Positions 1-60,156 of a stretch of DNA of 64,000 bases are shown one piece after another. Position 1 is the first letter of the stretch. Every line of letters begins with the position of its first letter. The DNA is taken from contig NC_084590.1 of NCBI RefSeq assembly GCF_033807715.1, positions 38,531,505-38,595,504 on the forward strand. The letters run 5' to 3'. Made by a program: the position numbers and the translations under genes. The stretch is from Cololabis saira. Lineage: Eukaryota; Chordata; Actinopteri; Beloniformes; Belonidae. The notes below the pieces were generated by a model, which was not told the DNA's origin, made no database searches, and was given only the letters and a program-made list of their open reading frames with translations.

Positions 1-420
1 GTATAGGGACACAGTCAGATGTCTTCTCCAAGTCCATGAAACACATGTGAACTGGTTGGGCAAATGCTCATGCCCCCCCTCAGGATCCTAGTCTTGTTAT
101 AGAGCTACTCTGACAATTCAAGGCCAAGCAGAACCCACATTTTACTCCTTAAGTTGAGTTTGAATTATCAACCAGGCTCTTTTCCCCAGCACCCCTGCAT
201 ATACTTTATCAGAGAGACTATGGAGTGTGATACCCCTGAAATTTGAACACAACCCTCCCCTGTGCTTATAAACGGGAAACCGCCACCTCAGTCTGCCAAT
301 CCAGATGTCCACATGATAATGCAAAGGCATGCAACCAAGACAGCCACACAACATCCAGAGCCATGTGTATCTGACCTCATCGATCCCCCATAGAGGATCC
401 CTCTGACTGGTTCAGACATT
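1..420 (-). mobile_element. non-LTR retrotransposon reverse transcriptase fragment (dead)
   Basis: Minus-strand translation gives RT blocks in order: DVVWLSWLHAFALSCGHLDW then QTEVAVSRL, CSNFRGITLHSLSDKVYAGV, then QPVHMCFMDLEKTSDCV, the region just before the catalytic motif. Stop codons lie between the blocks, so it is inactive. The element continues to the left of base 1. Flanking sequence on both sides of the MITE at 939 may belong to it but I cannot confirm that. Confidence 0.8.
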
Positions 421-930
421 CCCAGAAAACCCTCACTACAGATTTAGGCTTACCACGTTCTGGCATCCTCCCCTGCTATTTGATCCAGTTTAACACCAGG
501 TTGTGATCAATTGAAAGCTGAGCTCCTCTCTTTAGTGGTGTTCAAAACATATGTCCACAACTAGTGTGAAAGTAAAAACGAAGCACCCTGTCATCTATTT
601 GGGAGAACACCAGAGCGCAAATATAAATAATCCCACTCCAGTGTATCGTCTCTCACATGGACAACTCCAAAATGGAAGAAGATCCAGCTCTTCTCAAGGA
701 GATCTGTTTCAGATGCTGATGTTGTGTGTTGAATTGAACCCAACTATAATGTAGGTGATACTTCCCAACCCCATGCACACACTTAGATTCTTTCCCTGCC
801 AGAGTGGGGTTATCCCATGTCGCAAGAGCCAGTTTCTCTGACCAAGGGTCAAAACCCCAAAGTCCATGCCTTCAGCCATTAACTGCCCCGCATATTATCC
901 GGTTCATATAGGTCCTCCTACGGGTAGTGT

Positions 931-1580
931 GCCCATAGTAGGGTTGCAAAGGGGTGGAAAATTTCCAGTAAATTTCCGGAAACTTTCCGGAAACTTTTCA
1001 TGGGAAGTTTAGCTGGGGAATTTTGGAAATATTCCAAATTGGAAACTTTCCATGGGAATTATGGGAATTATGGGAATTTATGGGAATTTATGGGAATTTA
1101 TGGGAATTTATGGGAATTTATGGGAATTAACTGGAAATTGGGGGTAATTTAAACAAACTGTATCATATCCAAACATAAATGTAAATATTTATTTTGTCAT
1201 AAGCAGATATCCATGCAAGATAATACAAAAACATGACATTTCAACAGATTTATTTGAGTAGAACTTTAGTGTGTGCATGCGATGGAGGAATGCACAGTGC
1301 CTGTAGGGGGCGTGGCCTCAATAGCCCTGCAGTAAGCAATGTGCTGTGTGCATGTGATTGAGGAGTGTACTTGCATTAAATCTGGTTGTTTTAGCCAAGA
1401 CTATGCTACAATATATTTCCCCCAACTATATTTAAGTTCCCTGTTAAGGGCCAACCTTCAATTCTGTAAATTTCTTATTTATTCCCGTTAATTCCCGTTA
1501 ATTCCCATTTATTCCCGTTAATTCCCACGGAAAGTTTCCAACTTTGAAAATTCCCGGAATTTTGCAACCCTAGCCCATAG
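931..1580. mobile_element. hAT-type MITE family A, copy 1 (634 bp) with 8-bp target duplication
   Basis: The element at 939-1572 has terminal inverted repeat TAGGGTTGCAAA and its complement, flanked by perfect duplications of GCCCATAG (931-938 and 1573-1580). It is AT-rich, without an ORF, and carries short tandem arrays of TGGGAATTTA near one end and ATTCCCGTTA near the other. The 8-bp duplication and terminus type indicate a non-autonomous hAT element. The second copy is at 33,664, inverted. Confidence 0.93.
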
Positions 1581-2799
1581 TAAGGTGGATCCATGTCATT
1601 CGTTCATGCTAAATCGACCAAGACACATGGGTGAAAGCCCACCCACTGGTGGCTCCCAAAATAGCCTCCCCTACAGGCCTGGCTCCTGGATGGGATCCCT
1701 ACTGATCCACATGCAGACAAGGGACATTGTACTTCTTTCCTGAACATATAATAATTTTTCCATTATATGTAATACGAAATTTCGACACATTATACACCAT
1801 TTCTGTCGAACCAAGGGATGACATCCAGGCTGTGTGGGGATGTACTGATCCAACCAGGAAGCAGTCTTTTATTTTATGCCTGAACTCTCTCAGGAACAGT
1901 GTGGAGATTCATTATGCAAAGCTTCCATGTTCTTTGAGCCTGGTGCATTGTCTTGTCAAGCATGTCATGAAAGAAGTGTCTTTCTCAAGCCCGCACTACA
2001 TTTTCACATGGTTGGTTTCTTTTATTTGTGTGATTTGGTTAGCAGCTGTCATTGTATGACAGATTTTAGCCATTTGTTACAAGGAATGGTCAGAACATGT
2101 GTTTGTTTCTATTAATATATACAGCTGTAGCTTCGCATGGGAATATTGAGGTTAGATTGTATGTTAATAATTATTACCTACTCTATGGCAGGATGTTTCC
2201 TGCCTACATACTAGCTGGCTAATAGTAAGTTGCATCACAAGATACACAACATGACCTTTATTCACACACAAAGCTCAAATCCAGATTCTGAGCATCTCAG
2301 TCTTTTGTTTTTCATTTTAAACATGTGAAAGTAAAAGGGCTATAGATTCCCTCTATGGCTGTCTTACAAAAATGTGCCTTTAGTGTGGAAAGGGCCAATA
2401 TTTTTTGGCTGTGTATTAAAAATCATTCCTTCCTCATAAGCAATTTCAGTGTATTCAACCACAGAGGGTCAAAGACACTTTTCATTAATATCTGGGAATA
2501 TGAATAAAATGTTAAGATCATGTAGCTTTCTTTATATCATTGACATTCTCCCCTATTAGAGTGCTTATGTCTGCTCTCTGCACTATTTCACCTGTCATTA
2601 CAATTCTCCCCCTCGTAAACTCACTTGTTAAAGAACTCTGTAATTCTAGACATCTCTGTAAAAGAGCATTGATGGGATGTTAATTCAGGGATACATTGAG
2701 AAGCATGTTTGTAAACTGGGTTAAGCCATATTTATGTTTCGAGGGGTCTCAGAGTCAAAAGCCTTAAGTCAGGATGCTATCAGACACATTCATTAGCTA

Positions 2800-3700
2800 G
2801 TTAACTCATAGACTATAAAACAATCGACAAAGCATTAGGTCAAATGACCCATTAGTTAGTTCTAGAGTTCTAGACCGGTTTTGAAGCCCATTTTTCTTTA
2901 TACGGGGCTCAGCCATGTTGTAAGCCGATGTAAAGATACCCACCGTACATAAATCAAATTTAGTTTTGCTCCCAGCTCCTTCAGCCAAACCCCACTGAAA
3001 TACCTGCAGAGATGCCGTCAGAAATTTACAGCAGAATAAACTGTTTAACATCTTGAGTCAATGGTGAAATAACAAATGACGGTCGCGTTTAGCCAACAGT
3101 GTGTTAATCCAAATAGCTGGTTGCTTCGTTACTAAGTAAGGTAGCATTACGGATGAGGAAGGGATACCGGCTTGCCTTTGCCTAAGCCAACTCTAAATCT
3201 GTCATATTGGCCTTTTATATAAACTCTCCTGGCAAACCCCCCCCCCCGAGAGTGGTCAGAGTTGGGTTTTTTTGTACCAGGCTGTAAATATATTGATTTA
3301 TGCTCTAAAGTTGGACATTTTAACATAGGAGTCAATGGAGATTTACTCACTTTCAAAGCCAGCCTCTAGCAGCCGATCGAGGAGCTACAACCAATCTTAG
3401 TTCCGTGTGAGCCTCAATCCGGAAGTTACAGTAGGTGGTTGGGGTTTGGTTGAACCATGGATCTATAATATTAACTGGATGGAACATCGAAAATGGCCGC
3501 CCATTCGTTTCAATGCAATTTGCTCACTCAGCGCATACGGCGAAATGAGTTCCTGACTTCCGGGTTTACTTCCGCGTTAAGGGGCCCATAGAGCATGCGC
3601 AGTTGTTCAGATATGGGGGGCTTCACCTAATGCACAGCTTGTGGTAGAGCACCACCACCTCATCCTGGTGGTAGGGAGCAGCCATTGCAGCTTCAAACAT
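2800..3700. repeat. probable dispersed repeat, class unknown
   Basis: It contains stretches that I recognise as recurrent in fish genomes (AAGTTGGACATTTTAACAT, AATGGCCGCCCATTCG, TTCCGGGTTTACTTCCG), more CpG than the surrounding intron, and a poly-C run at 3,238. No terminal repeats or ORF were found, and the limits are rough. Confidence 0.35.
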
Positions 3701-6039
3701 CACGTACACCAAGTTTATACTTGTTTGGAAATACCGTTTTCCATGCATGAAAAAGTATTATTTTGGTCTCAAAAAGATGATGCAGCATGAAACTTAACCG
3801 AGGCAGCCGCCTCACATTTCTCCAGACTGTGGCGATGTTTTTTTTTTTTTATTTTGTCAAACCAAATAGAAAAATTGTCATAATATACTTTGTCGGTTAA
3901 CAGTTTTAAATACCTTCCCTTGAGAATCATTTAAGGCGTGTGAATGACGAAAAAATGATGAAAACATATAAGTTTACTTTTTCAGTTACTGAAATTGTGA
4001 AACTTTGAATGTACTGTGACACTAGTTTACAGACTGCTATCCTTTAAAGCACAATTTCTATATCTAATATTGTGTTTTAGCTCAATTTACAGCTTCCTTT
4101 TCATGACTGTGATATTAAATCATGTGATTTGGTTGTTTATTCTTTAAACTCACTAGTGATTATACAGTTGTCTTTTTCTCCACTCTGTCACACATAGATT
4201 TGCTTTTTTTCTTTCTCTTTTTTTGTACAGCCTTGAGCTGCATTAATCACACTAGCAGGGGTTTTACAGAGTGTGAGACGTCTTGTGGCTTGCACCCCAA
4301 TCCAGCTGGGCCGAGACGTCATATGCAAGGCTATTATCACTCCATAAATCTATGTAGATCTCAATAAACTTCTCTTTCAGTCTATCCAGTTATGCTAACA
4401 CTGCTGTGGACCATCATTAAATTTTAGAGAAGAACTAAAAAAAAAAAAAAAGGATCAATTTAGTTTTGACTTAGTTGACTTAAAGCCTCAGAAATGTGCA
4501 CTGTATCACAATGACAAGATACTGAGTTTGATACAAACACAAACTAGTCAAAAGAGCCAGTGTGTTGAATTACGTTAGAAAAATAGATTTCTGTTAAGGC
4601 ATTAATCTCAGACCATTTGGAGTCGATGGCTATTATTCCCTTTCTTCTGGCCCTTGTGCTGCAGCTCACAGGTAGAAAAGCTGCCATTGATTACATTACC
4701 AGTCCCCCTTCCCCCTATGTTACTGATTCAATGGTACCGAGTGTATTAATATTGACTGCCAATACTCCTCTGAGGCTCTTATATTGGATGGGGTGATTTA
4801 TAATGCAGAGAAAGCAATTTATTCAACACTAAACGTATGTTTAATGGGGGTAATTTTGTTGCCTTAAGAACACATGAAAATGAAACAGCTGCCAAAGGGC
4901 AAAAACCCATTAATGTTGTCGGAACAATACTGAAGTTATTACTGAGGCTGCGGTTAAATAATGATGCTATCCATGGTCCTGCCTAACAATGAAGTCATTC
5001 CATGGCAAATAAATGTAGCAATAATGATTTGTTATTTTGTTTTTCTTTATAATATTACCCTTTTCACCTTTTCAGTCTTGCCACTAAAGGATTTAAGGCT
5101 CTGGTGTGAATTAAAGTGTTTTATGTTGTTTTTTTTTCTCCATATTTTACATTAATAACACGATTCTTTTTCTAAAGTATAGGTTACTTGTAACACATTA
5201 ATCTGTAAGCTTTTATAAGCTAAATATATAGCATTTATTCACATAGAAGGTTGTTTTCAGTCTCTCAAGAAATGATCTTAATTTAGTTCTGCTGTAATAT
5301 ATGGGTCCTGGTGGCCTCCACTGGTTCTGCCCAGCTGCACAAAAGGCCTCCGAACACAGACAGGAGCAGCAGTGCTGAGTTAAATGTTTGGCTTGGCGGG
5401 TGCGTTGGGTGTAAATCAGGTCAGCCAAGGTTAAGCCACATGGATTACCAACAACATTTAGCAGGAGACACTCGTGTCTCGTATCCATCCCCATCGCGCC
5501 ATCGCTGTCACTTATGCCCCTATAGCCCTTTCAATTTCAGACGAAAGACAGTGGAACAGGAGCTTTTAAAATCTCGAAGAACGATGGGCTCTGACAGAAA
5601 ATCCCAGAGTAAAGCTCCATGTTTGCTGTGAACTCTCCACCAACCACTCTGATGAATTTAATACATGGAAAACTTCTCAGGTTGTGCAACTTTATGCTTT
5701 AGTCTTGCCAGTTTTTTTTTTAAACAGTCATATCCTAAATATAAGTAACAGAAGATTCAATAATCCATACTTTGAACCTCAAAAAATATTTTTTTCCCAT
5801 AAATGAAAGTGATGCAATTGTATTTTCAGTCTGTTAAATACTTTCTGTGCAGTGTACGGTCCCCATAACCTCTGTAAAGCTGGATGTCTCATCATAAAAA
5901 TAATGGGTTTGCTATACAATTCTGTTACCTCCTCACGGATAGTTAATACTAATATATCTGTTTTTTTGTACATTTGACAGCGTGTCTGTGTCTCTTCTCT
6001 CTCTGGCTTTCTTTCCTTCTGTCTGTTCTCTCTTTTCCT

Positions 6040-6290
6040 GCTCTTCCTGGCTGGCCTTCGGCAGGAGGGTCCCCTCTTATGAGCCTGGACTGATAAAGGT
6101 TTCTTCCCTCCTAAAGGGGAGTTTTTCTTGCCACTGTTTGGCTTAAGGTTTTTCTCCCACTAGGGGAGTTTTTAACTTGTCATTGTTTATGTAATAATTG
6201 CTCGAGGGTCATGTTCTGGGTCTCTGGAAAGCACCTACAGACAACTTGTATTGTAATAGACGCTATAAAATAAAATGTAATTGAACTGTT
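6040..6290 (+). mobile_element. L2-like LINE 3' end
   Basis: Shares CTTCGGCAGGAGGGTCCC, GGGGAGTTTTTCTTGCCACT, TTGGCTTAAGG and TTGCTCGAGGGTCATGTTCT with the antisense LINE 3' region at 38,878-39,130. Ends in a short A-rich tail (ATAAAATAAAATGTAATTGA). Confidence 0.7.
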
Positions 6291-6763
6291 AAATTGCCAC
6301 TCATAAGTCAAATTTCTGTACGGTACATGAGTTTCATTTATGGATTTAGTAATGTCACAGAAGACTGACTCCTCTGTTTTTACAGAGAATATTTCCTTCT
6401 TGGACTACCTCTTAACTTCGAATTGACACATTTTTGTACTTTGGTGTGTTTTTGCATTCTGATTTGCAGACCCACACTTTTTTTTTTCCCAGTCCCGAAG
6501 AATATGACTAATACTTGTCGCTAAAATGTGGCTTGTTAATATTGTTGATAATTATTTTTATTATGTTATATGCCTTGAATTATTATCTGTGCCAACATTA
6601 GTCATCTTTGGCTGACATGGCTGTGGCTATTACTGAACAAACTGACTTAGAGTATTCTGCTTTGACTTCTTTGGGGAGGACTGTGCCATACTAAACTGGG
6701 TTCCTTGCTTTGGTGTTTATGTTCCCCACAATCCCTGTTATGTGCAGATTTGTCAATGAAATT

Positions 6764-7109
6764 TTAAAGGAGCATGAGGCTCCTTTAAGAAATGAGACTC
6801 ATTAGCCCCAGCTTCGCCACGACGGCTGTCGGGGGTACTGCAGCCAACAGCGAAGCCGGCACGGGAGAACGGGGAGAACGCGCATGCAGCGTCATGTGAC
6901 GTCACATCCGCAGGACAGCGCGGGAAATTCGGGACCGAATTGCAGCACATTTTGCAGCACACAGCCTGTTCAAGGCAACGGACAGATACACAAGAGGGCT
7001 CATTCTTTTTGATTTGGAACGCTTCATCTGACATTATTACTAGAAAACTTAAAACATATACGAATTTTTTTCATAAATCCTGCCTCAATCCTGCCTCATG
7101 CTCCTTTAA
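6764..7109. mobile_element. TTAA-flanked (piggyBac-like) MITE, 338 bp
   Basis: Element 6,768-7,105, with termini AGGAGCATGAGGC and GCCTCATGCTCCT and TTAA on both sides. The inside is GC-rich compared with its surroundings (CGCGCATGC, ACGTCAC). TTAA target use is the piggyBac hallmark; class assignment rests on that only. Confidence 0.75.
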
Positions 7110-7586
7110 TTCCTTTTTCCCTGATCAAACTTTTAATGATTTCTGACAGATTTTGGCACAAAAGTTATCCTAGACTGGGAATACTATAATCATAATCATA
7201 ATCATTATGATTATGCTTATGCTCCTTTTTTTACCCAATCCTGACACCTGCACCTGTTCCAGAATGGTTTTACTTGTATATTTTGTATACTGTCTGTATA
7301 CTTTCTGATTTTTTTTTAGCCCTTTACAATCATTTTATTTTATTTAATTTTATTTCATGCGTGTTGGTGCCATAACATTCTAACCTTTGATTTTCTGAAT
7401 GCAATAGTTTTCAGTGGTGACCAAAAAAAACATTCTCTTTGCATTTGTCTCTTAGAAAAGGTTAGAACAAATTAACAACTTTTGGTCAATGTTTCACTTT
7501 CAAAAACTTTGCACCTCTTTTGGACAGTAGATACACAAGTAAACGAAACATGAAATGCCTAATATCCAGATGTTTTTTTTTCTCAG

Positions 7587-40082
<32,496 letters not shown>

Positions 40083-40429
40083 CGCGCTGAGGGTCAGAGG
40101 AACACCTGCCGACCAGTGAAGGAGCCGCGCAGCAGAAGATCCAAAGAACTCAGAGGAGACCGAGTCAACCGGACTACAAAATTACGGCCGAGAACCGGGT
40201 GTCCTTCCACGAGTTTCATCTGCCCTCTGAGTCACATACGTAGATTTGTATCTGTTGCTCAGCAGTCTGGAGGCATCGCCGTTTTCACATCTTACCTGTT
40301 CTCCAGCTGAGCCAAACAGGTCTGTTGTTCTGGGTATTCAACAGAGTTCAATTATTACAGGTACATACGTTATTAAAACATACTTGATGTTCTTTCAAAC
40401 TGTGAAGAAGAGGGAAAAAAAAAAAAGAA

Positions 40430-40435
40430 AATAAA
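40430..40435 (+). terminator. candidate nbea poly(A) signal, proximal
   Basis: AATAAA 348 nt after the stop codon, following an A-rich run. Confidence 0.4.
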
Positions 40436-40800
40436 TTTTCTGTTAGGAGCATTTATACATTTGTATGACAGATTCTTGGAACACTTTTATAAGACAAAAG
40501 TATATCTGTAAGTATTAAGAGTTTCTTACCTGTAAAAGATTAAAAAGATCTAAACGCTGTTACGCAAGTCGGTATGTTAACGTTCTTGTCAGGCAAGACC
40601 TGGATAAGTGTTGAAACTGTCTTCATCATCGCATTAAGATATTAGTTGCTAGTTACGTGTATTAAGCCACTGTTTACTCCTTAAAAGTGATCAGTTGTTT
40701 GTGTAAAGACTATGTTCATTGTTAACTGTTAAAATGGCAAATAAGAGAAGATTTAGTGAGTTTAGTTCTTTGTGATAAATGTTTTTGATATGCCAGCAAC

Positions 40801-40806
40801 AATAAA
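40801..40806 (+). terminator. candidate nbea poly(A) signal, distal
   Basis: AATAAA 719 nt after the stop codon, in unique sequence and followed within 60 nt by T-rich sequence. Confidence 0.45.
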
Positions 40807-41459
40807 CTGGAATATTTCCATATTTATTTAAAACCGAGGACAATATCATTTCATCTGAACATTTCCTGTAACTTATTTTTGGACATTTGAAACACCAGTT
40901 TCTTCAAATGTTTTCTTTTGTTTAACAGGCATGTGCACAGGATTAAATGACAGATTTGTTGCATAATATTTATTGATTATCGTTTGTAGTCAAGCTGGTT
41001 GACATTTTGAAAAAATGTAATTTTCAAAGACATTTGGTTGCTTATAAAACATTTTGTCCGTTTGCATTCTTTAGCGCTGATTTTGGTTTTTCACAAAACT
41101 GGACTTAATGCCATCACTCCATCCACTGGTAAAAAATATTAATAGTACTAAGAAATAAGGTTTTCATGTTTGTGGCCACATTGATGTACATTGATTGTCA
41201 ATCCAGAGGAGCAAAAATGTGCAATTAGATGGCATTATTGTTTTTTGTTTTGAGGGCATTTGGCTTACTATGCTTTCTTATCAAACACTTTGTTAATTTA
41301 TCATTAATCATGTTCTTACCAGTGATGAGCCTGGATAAAGTAGTGCTTTTAGATTTTATATTAGATTATATTATTTATATTAGAGATATTCCCAGATTTG
41401 GACATATTTTTTAAGAAAAAGAACATGTGCAATTACAATCAAAAAATTATTTAAACACT

Positions 41460-41469
41460 TTTATTTATT
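41460..41469 (-). terminator. candidate dclk1 poly(A) signals, overlapping pair
   Basis: On the - strand this reads AATAAATAAA, two overlapping AATAAA hexamers. Another AATAAA on the same strand is at 41,650-41,655. Confidence 0.45.
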
Positions 41470-41649
41470 TTTTAAATTCAAATGAAATAAATGGGCAATT
41501 TGATTAAACTGATTTCCTTCCGCAGTATAAATGAAACGTGAACGGTATAAATAAATATTTGGCTATGGCGCCATCTGCTGTCTAATCGGGTTGGTGCAAG
41601 CCTGCTAAAAATCAGTCGTTCAAATAGTTTGCCTCCGACTCAAATTAGC

Positions 41650-41655
41650 TTTATT
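41650..41655 (-). terminator. candidate dclk1 poly(A) signal
   Basis: TTTATT on the + strand is AATAAA on the - strand, 2.1 kb downstream of the dclk1 stop codon. Confidence 0.4.
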
Positions 41656-42004
41656 CTGGCTTTTTCCTTACAGAGTAAATATTGAAAATGTGATTTTTAT
41701 TTTTGTATGGGTACTCATTTTGGTTTATCATAACATCTTTACAGAGTATGGGTGAATAACGCAGCATTCACATTTCCCATCTGCTTTATCAACATCATTC
41801 CCAGGTCACATATCATTCCAATGTCATTTCTTCCAAACTGTACCTAAACATTACATGTTTTTCAGACATGTAAGAATAGATATCACTTTGCCACATAGTC
41901 ATTCATTATCCTCTTATTTCCTTGTGCTTGGTTTCTCGTCTCTTTAAACAACATAAAAGCCCTTTTAATCAATGGGTTGAAGTTGCATTGCTGTTTAAAT
42001 ATGT

Positions 42005-42038
<34 letters not shown>

Positions 42039-43718
42039 TTTAATCCTGCTCTCATACGACCATGGTATGCTGTAACAAATCCATTCATCCTGACAGCATA
42101 ACTATGACAGCAAATGCACGTCAAAGAGTCAACATACAGAACAACTGTGGTATGTATAGTTACTGGCATGCAGGTTACAGTTTGAAGTGGACATTAACAC
42201 CTTTGAATATTAAATCTGATGAACTAATGCACATAATGCCAAGAGGACACACACACACACACACACACACGGCCACTAATCATTTGAACGCTAAAAAAAA
42301 TAGTCAAAAGTCTGAATGGAAAAAAATAAAACAATTTACTGGAAGCACTGTTGTTTTTAATTGTTATTTTAGTCTGAAAATACTACATGTTGTACCAATA
42401 ATCGTCATATGACGGACACGTGTCAATTGGCTGCCAGAAATCTCAGCAACACATTCTTGGTCATGCAAGCGTTTTAAAAGATGTATTTGATACTGTGCTC
42501 ATTGAACAGGACACCTAATTGCACTTTTATCCGTACGTGCCAAAACAAGGCCTTAATTGCTACGGACTATACAGCACTGACATTCATCTGCACCACGACC
42601 ATTACAGCCACTCGGACACGCAACATCAACCATTTCAGTAAACATCCTCAAGCAAACAGGTGAGTTAGACCATCAACTGTCAGCGTCTTTCATGTTTGAG
42701 ACAACCTACAGGACAATTATCCTGTATAATACCTGTGGTCCATAAAGCAGCATTTCTTTTTCTATTGCTTATGCCATTTCAAACAATGGGCCCAAAATTT
42801 AAGCACAACAACTTTGAATTGCAGAAAACAAGAAAGTTGACCGTTACTATTGTATGGAGTGAATTATCAAACGTGAGATTAAATTTCTGAGAAGTGATAT
42901 GTACTGAACATGTCATCTAATATTTATAAAAAAGGTAAGGTTTTCATGAATACATCCATTATAAAGCAAAAGTGGTGGTCTTCCCTGCAGTATACAATGT
43001 TAACCAGTAGAGGGCGCTAAAGTACTGCGAACCACTGTTTGCTGTGTAGAATTAAGGCTTTAACAGTTTGGCGGCCTTTCGAAAAGAAGTAAAAATTAAG
43101 ATGATTTTTTAAAAACTTTCTTTTAAACTCATTCAAATCAGAGGTCTATGTAACATAATACAGGTTCCAGGACTCAAGCCCCCATTAACGTTTCTGTCTC
43201 CATTACTCATTGAAGACTGTTGATGCATGCCACTAACCTATGTGTACTACTGCTTTTATAGCTACTTGACAACTTGCACACCCATGTCAGACTCAAACAT
43301 ACAAATGTATTTGCAAAGTTGACACATGGAATAAAGTTTCACTAAGAATAATTTTCACCACAACTCAAAAATCAGGAGCTTTTAAAAAGGGAACTGGGTC
43401 CATGATACCTTGTTTCACTATACAAGTTCACCTTGCTATTTCAAAACTGCATTATTCAACAGTGTGTCAGAGCTTCAAAAAAAAAATGTTATGAAATACA
43501 CTCAGAAATGCATTTCATACCCCTTTAAAAACTGCTGCATGCTACTAATCTGTATTCTTTCATGTGAGAGTAGTTCCTTAAGCGGATGGACATATGTTCT
43601 AAGAGTATTTTGATCTGCCAACAATATGATTTTTTTTTTTTTTTTTTTTTTTTCCCCCCTTTTGTGCTCCAACCTTCCCTGCACAGAACTGGACTGTGCT
43701 GAATTCTTATGAAAACTT

Positions 43719-59324
<15,606 letters not shown>

Positions 59325-59770
59325 GACTGTGCTGTGCTATCACACTCTGAAATAAATAAAGAAAAAAAAAAAGGATAAGGAATGCTCACAATTTTGACGT
59401 GCTTTTTCATTTGAAATTATATAATAAGCACATTAGAGCAGCTATGTGTCAGGGTAGGGTTTCATTTTAATATACCTGATACAGCACTAAATTCAAACTG
59501 TGATGCAGCAACTGCTGCTCATAAACACATAATGAAGAAGCATGTCACACCCATTTTATCCTCCCCAGTGTGCCTCAATTTTAATAAATAATAAATAATT
59601 CGCATAGCCTATATATTTTTTGGGTGGATAAAACAAAATGAGCAGTACTAGACTTCTTTTTAAAAAAAAATCTAGAGAAGCTTAATCTCAAAACGAAAAA
59701 AAAAAAAAAGAAAAAAAAATCAGGTAGGCGTTAAAGAGAAATATTTTCCTGTTTCAGTGCAATCTCTTAC

Positions 59771-60018
59771 CTTCGGGGTGAGGATGGATGCGATCAGCTG
59801 GTGTGTGGAAACGGCGCGTGTGTCGGGTAATCTTTTATTAATTTGAGCCTCGGATGAACCACGCGTCCCTTTGTTGCCCCGTGATGGTGATGGTGTCCTG
59901 CCGTCCTGCGTCTGCTCTGCTGAGCGCTCGCAGGAAGATTGGAGGCAGGGCAGCCGGTGTCCTCCACCCTCCTCCCTCCCCTGCTCCTCCTGCTCCTCCT
60001 GCTCCATTGCAGACATTT
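59771..60018 (-). other. dclk1: dclk1 5' UTR exon 1 (5' limit inferred)
   Basis: GC- and CpG-rich relative to its surroundings, ending in a strong donor CCGAAG|gtaagag. It is followed 424 nt later by the exon that holds the start codon. The 5' limit is drawn where the sequence turns into the duplicated segment at 60,019; the real transcription start is unknown. It carries an upstream ATG frame that overlaps the main start. Confidence 0.7.
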
Positions 60019-60156
60019 ACTAGCCTGCAACTCCGTTTTAGTGTAAAACACGCTCATTACAGCGACCACCCACCACATTCAGACTGCATGTCCTTGTCAA
60101 ATGCCCGCACCATTTTTGTTGAAGTGATAAACATAATCTGTTAACGGGCTAATGCA

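Larger units (their letters stand above)
421..7586. other. nbea intron, left part (5' portion outside window)
   Basis: Apart from the elements listed at 939, 2,800, 6,040 and 6,768, no exon, RNA gene or recognised repeat is seen. Small ORFs here have no family resemblance. 4,600-5,000 is non-repetitive and rich in homeodomain-like ATTA cores; function unknown. Confidence 0.5.
40083..40830 (+). other. nbea: nbea 3' UTR (extent inferred)
   Basis: Sequence after the nbea stop codon up to just past the AATAAA at 40,801. No repeat family was recognised in it. The real end could be nearer (AATAAA at 40,430) or further right. Confidence 0.6.
41440..43718 (-). other. dclk1: dclk1 3' UTR (extent inferred)
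   Basis: Runs from the TAA of the long frame leftwards to TTTATT motifs at 41,650 and 41,460. It contains two (AC)n runs (42,009-42,038 and 42,249-42,270) and a T/A homopolymer run at 43,628-43,652. No transposon was recognised in it, unlike the neighbouring introns. Confidence 0.55.

Noticed and set aside
59720..60144. ORFs on both strands in the dclk1 5' UTR exon as an independent gene
   Set aside because: The exon ends in a strong donor and leads into the dclk1 start exon; kept only as a possible uORF.
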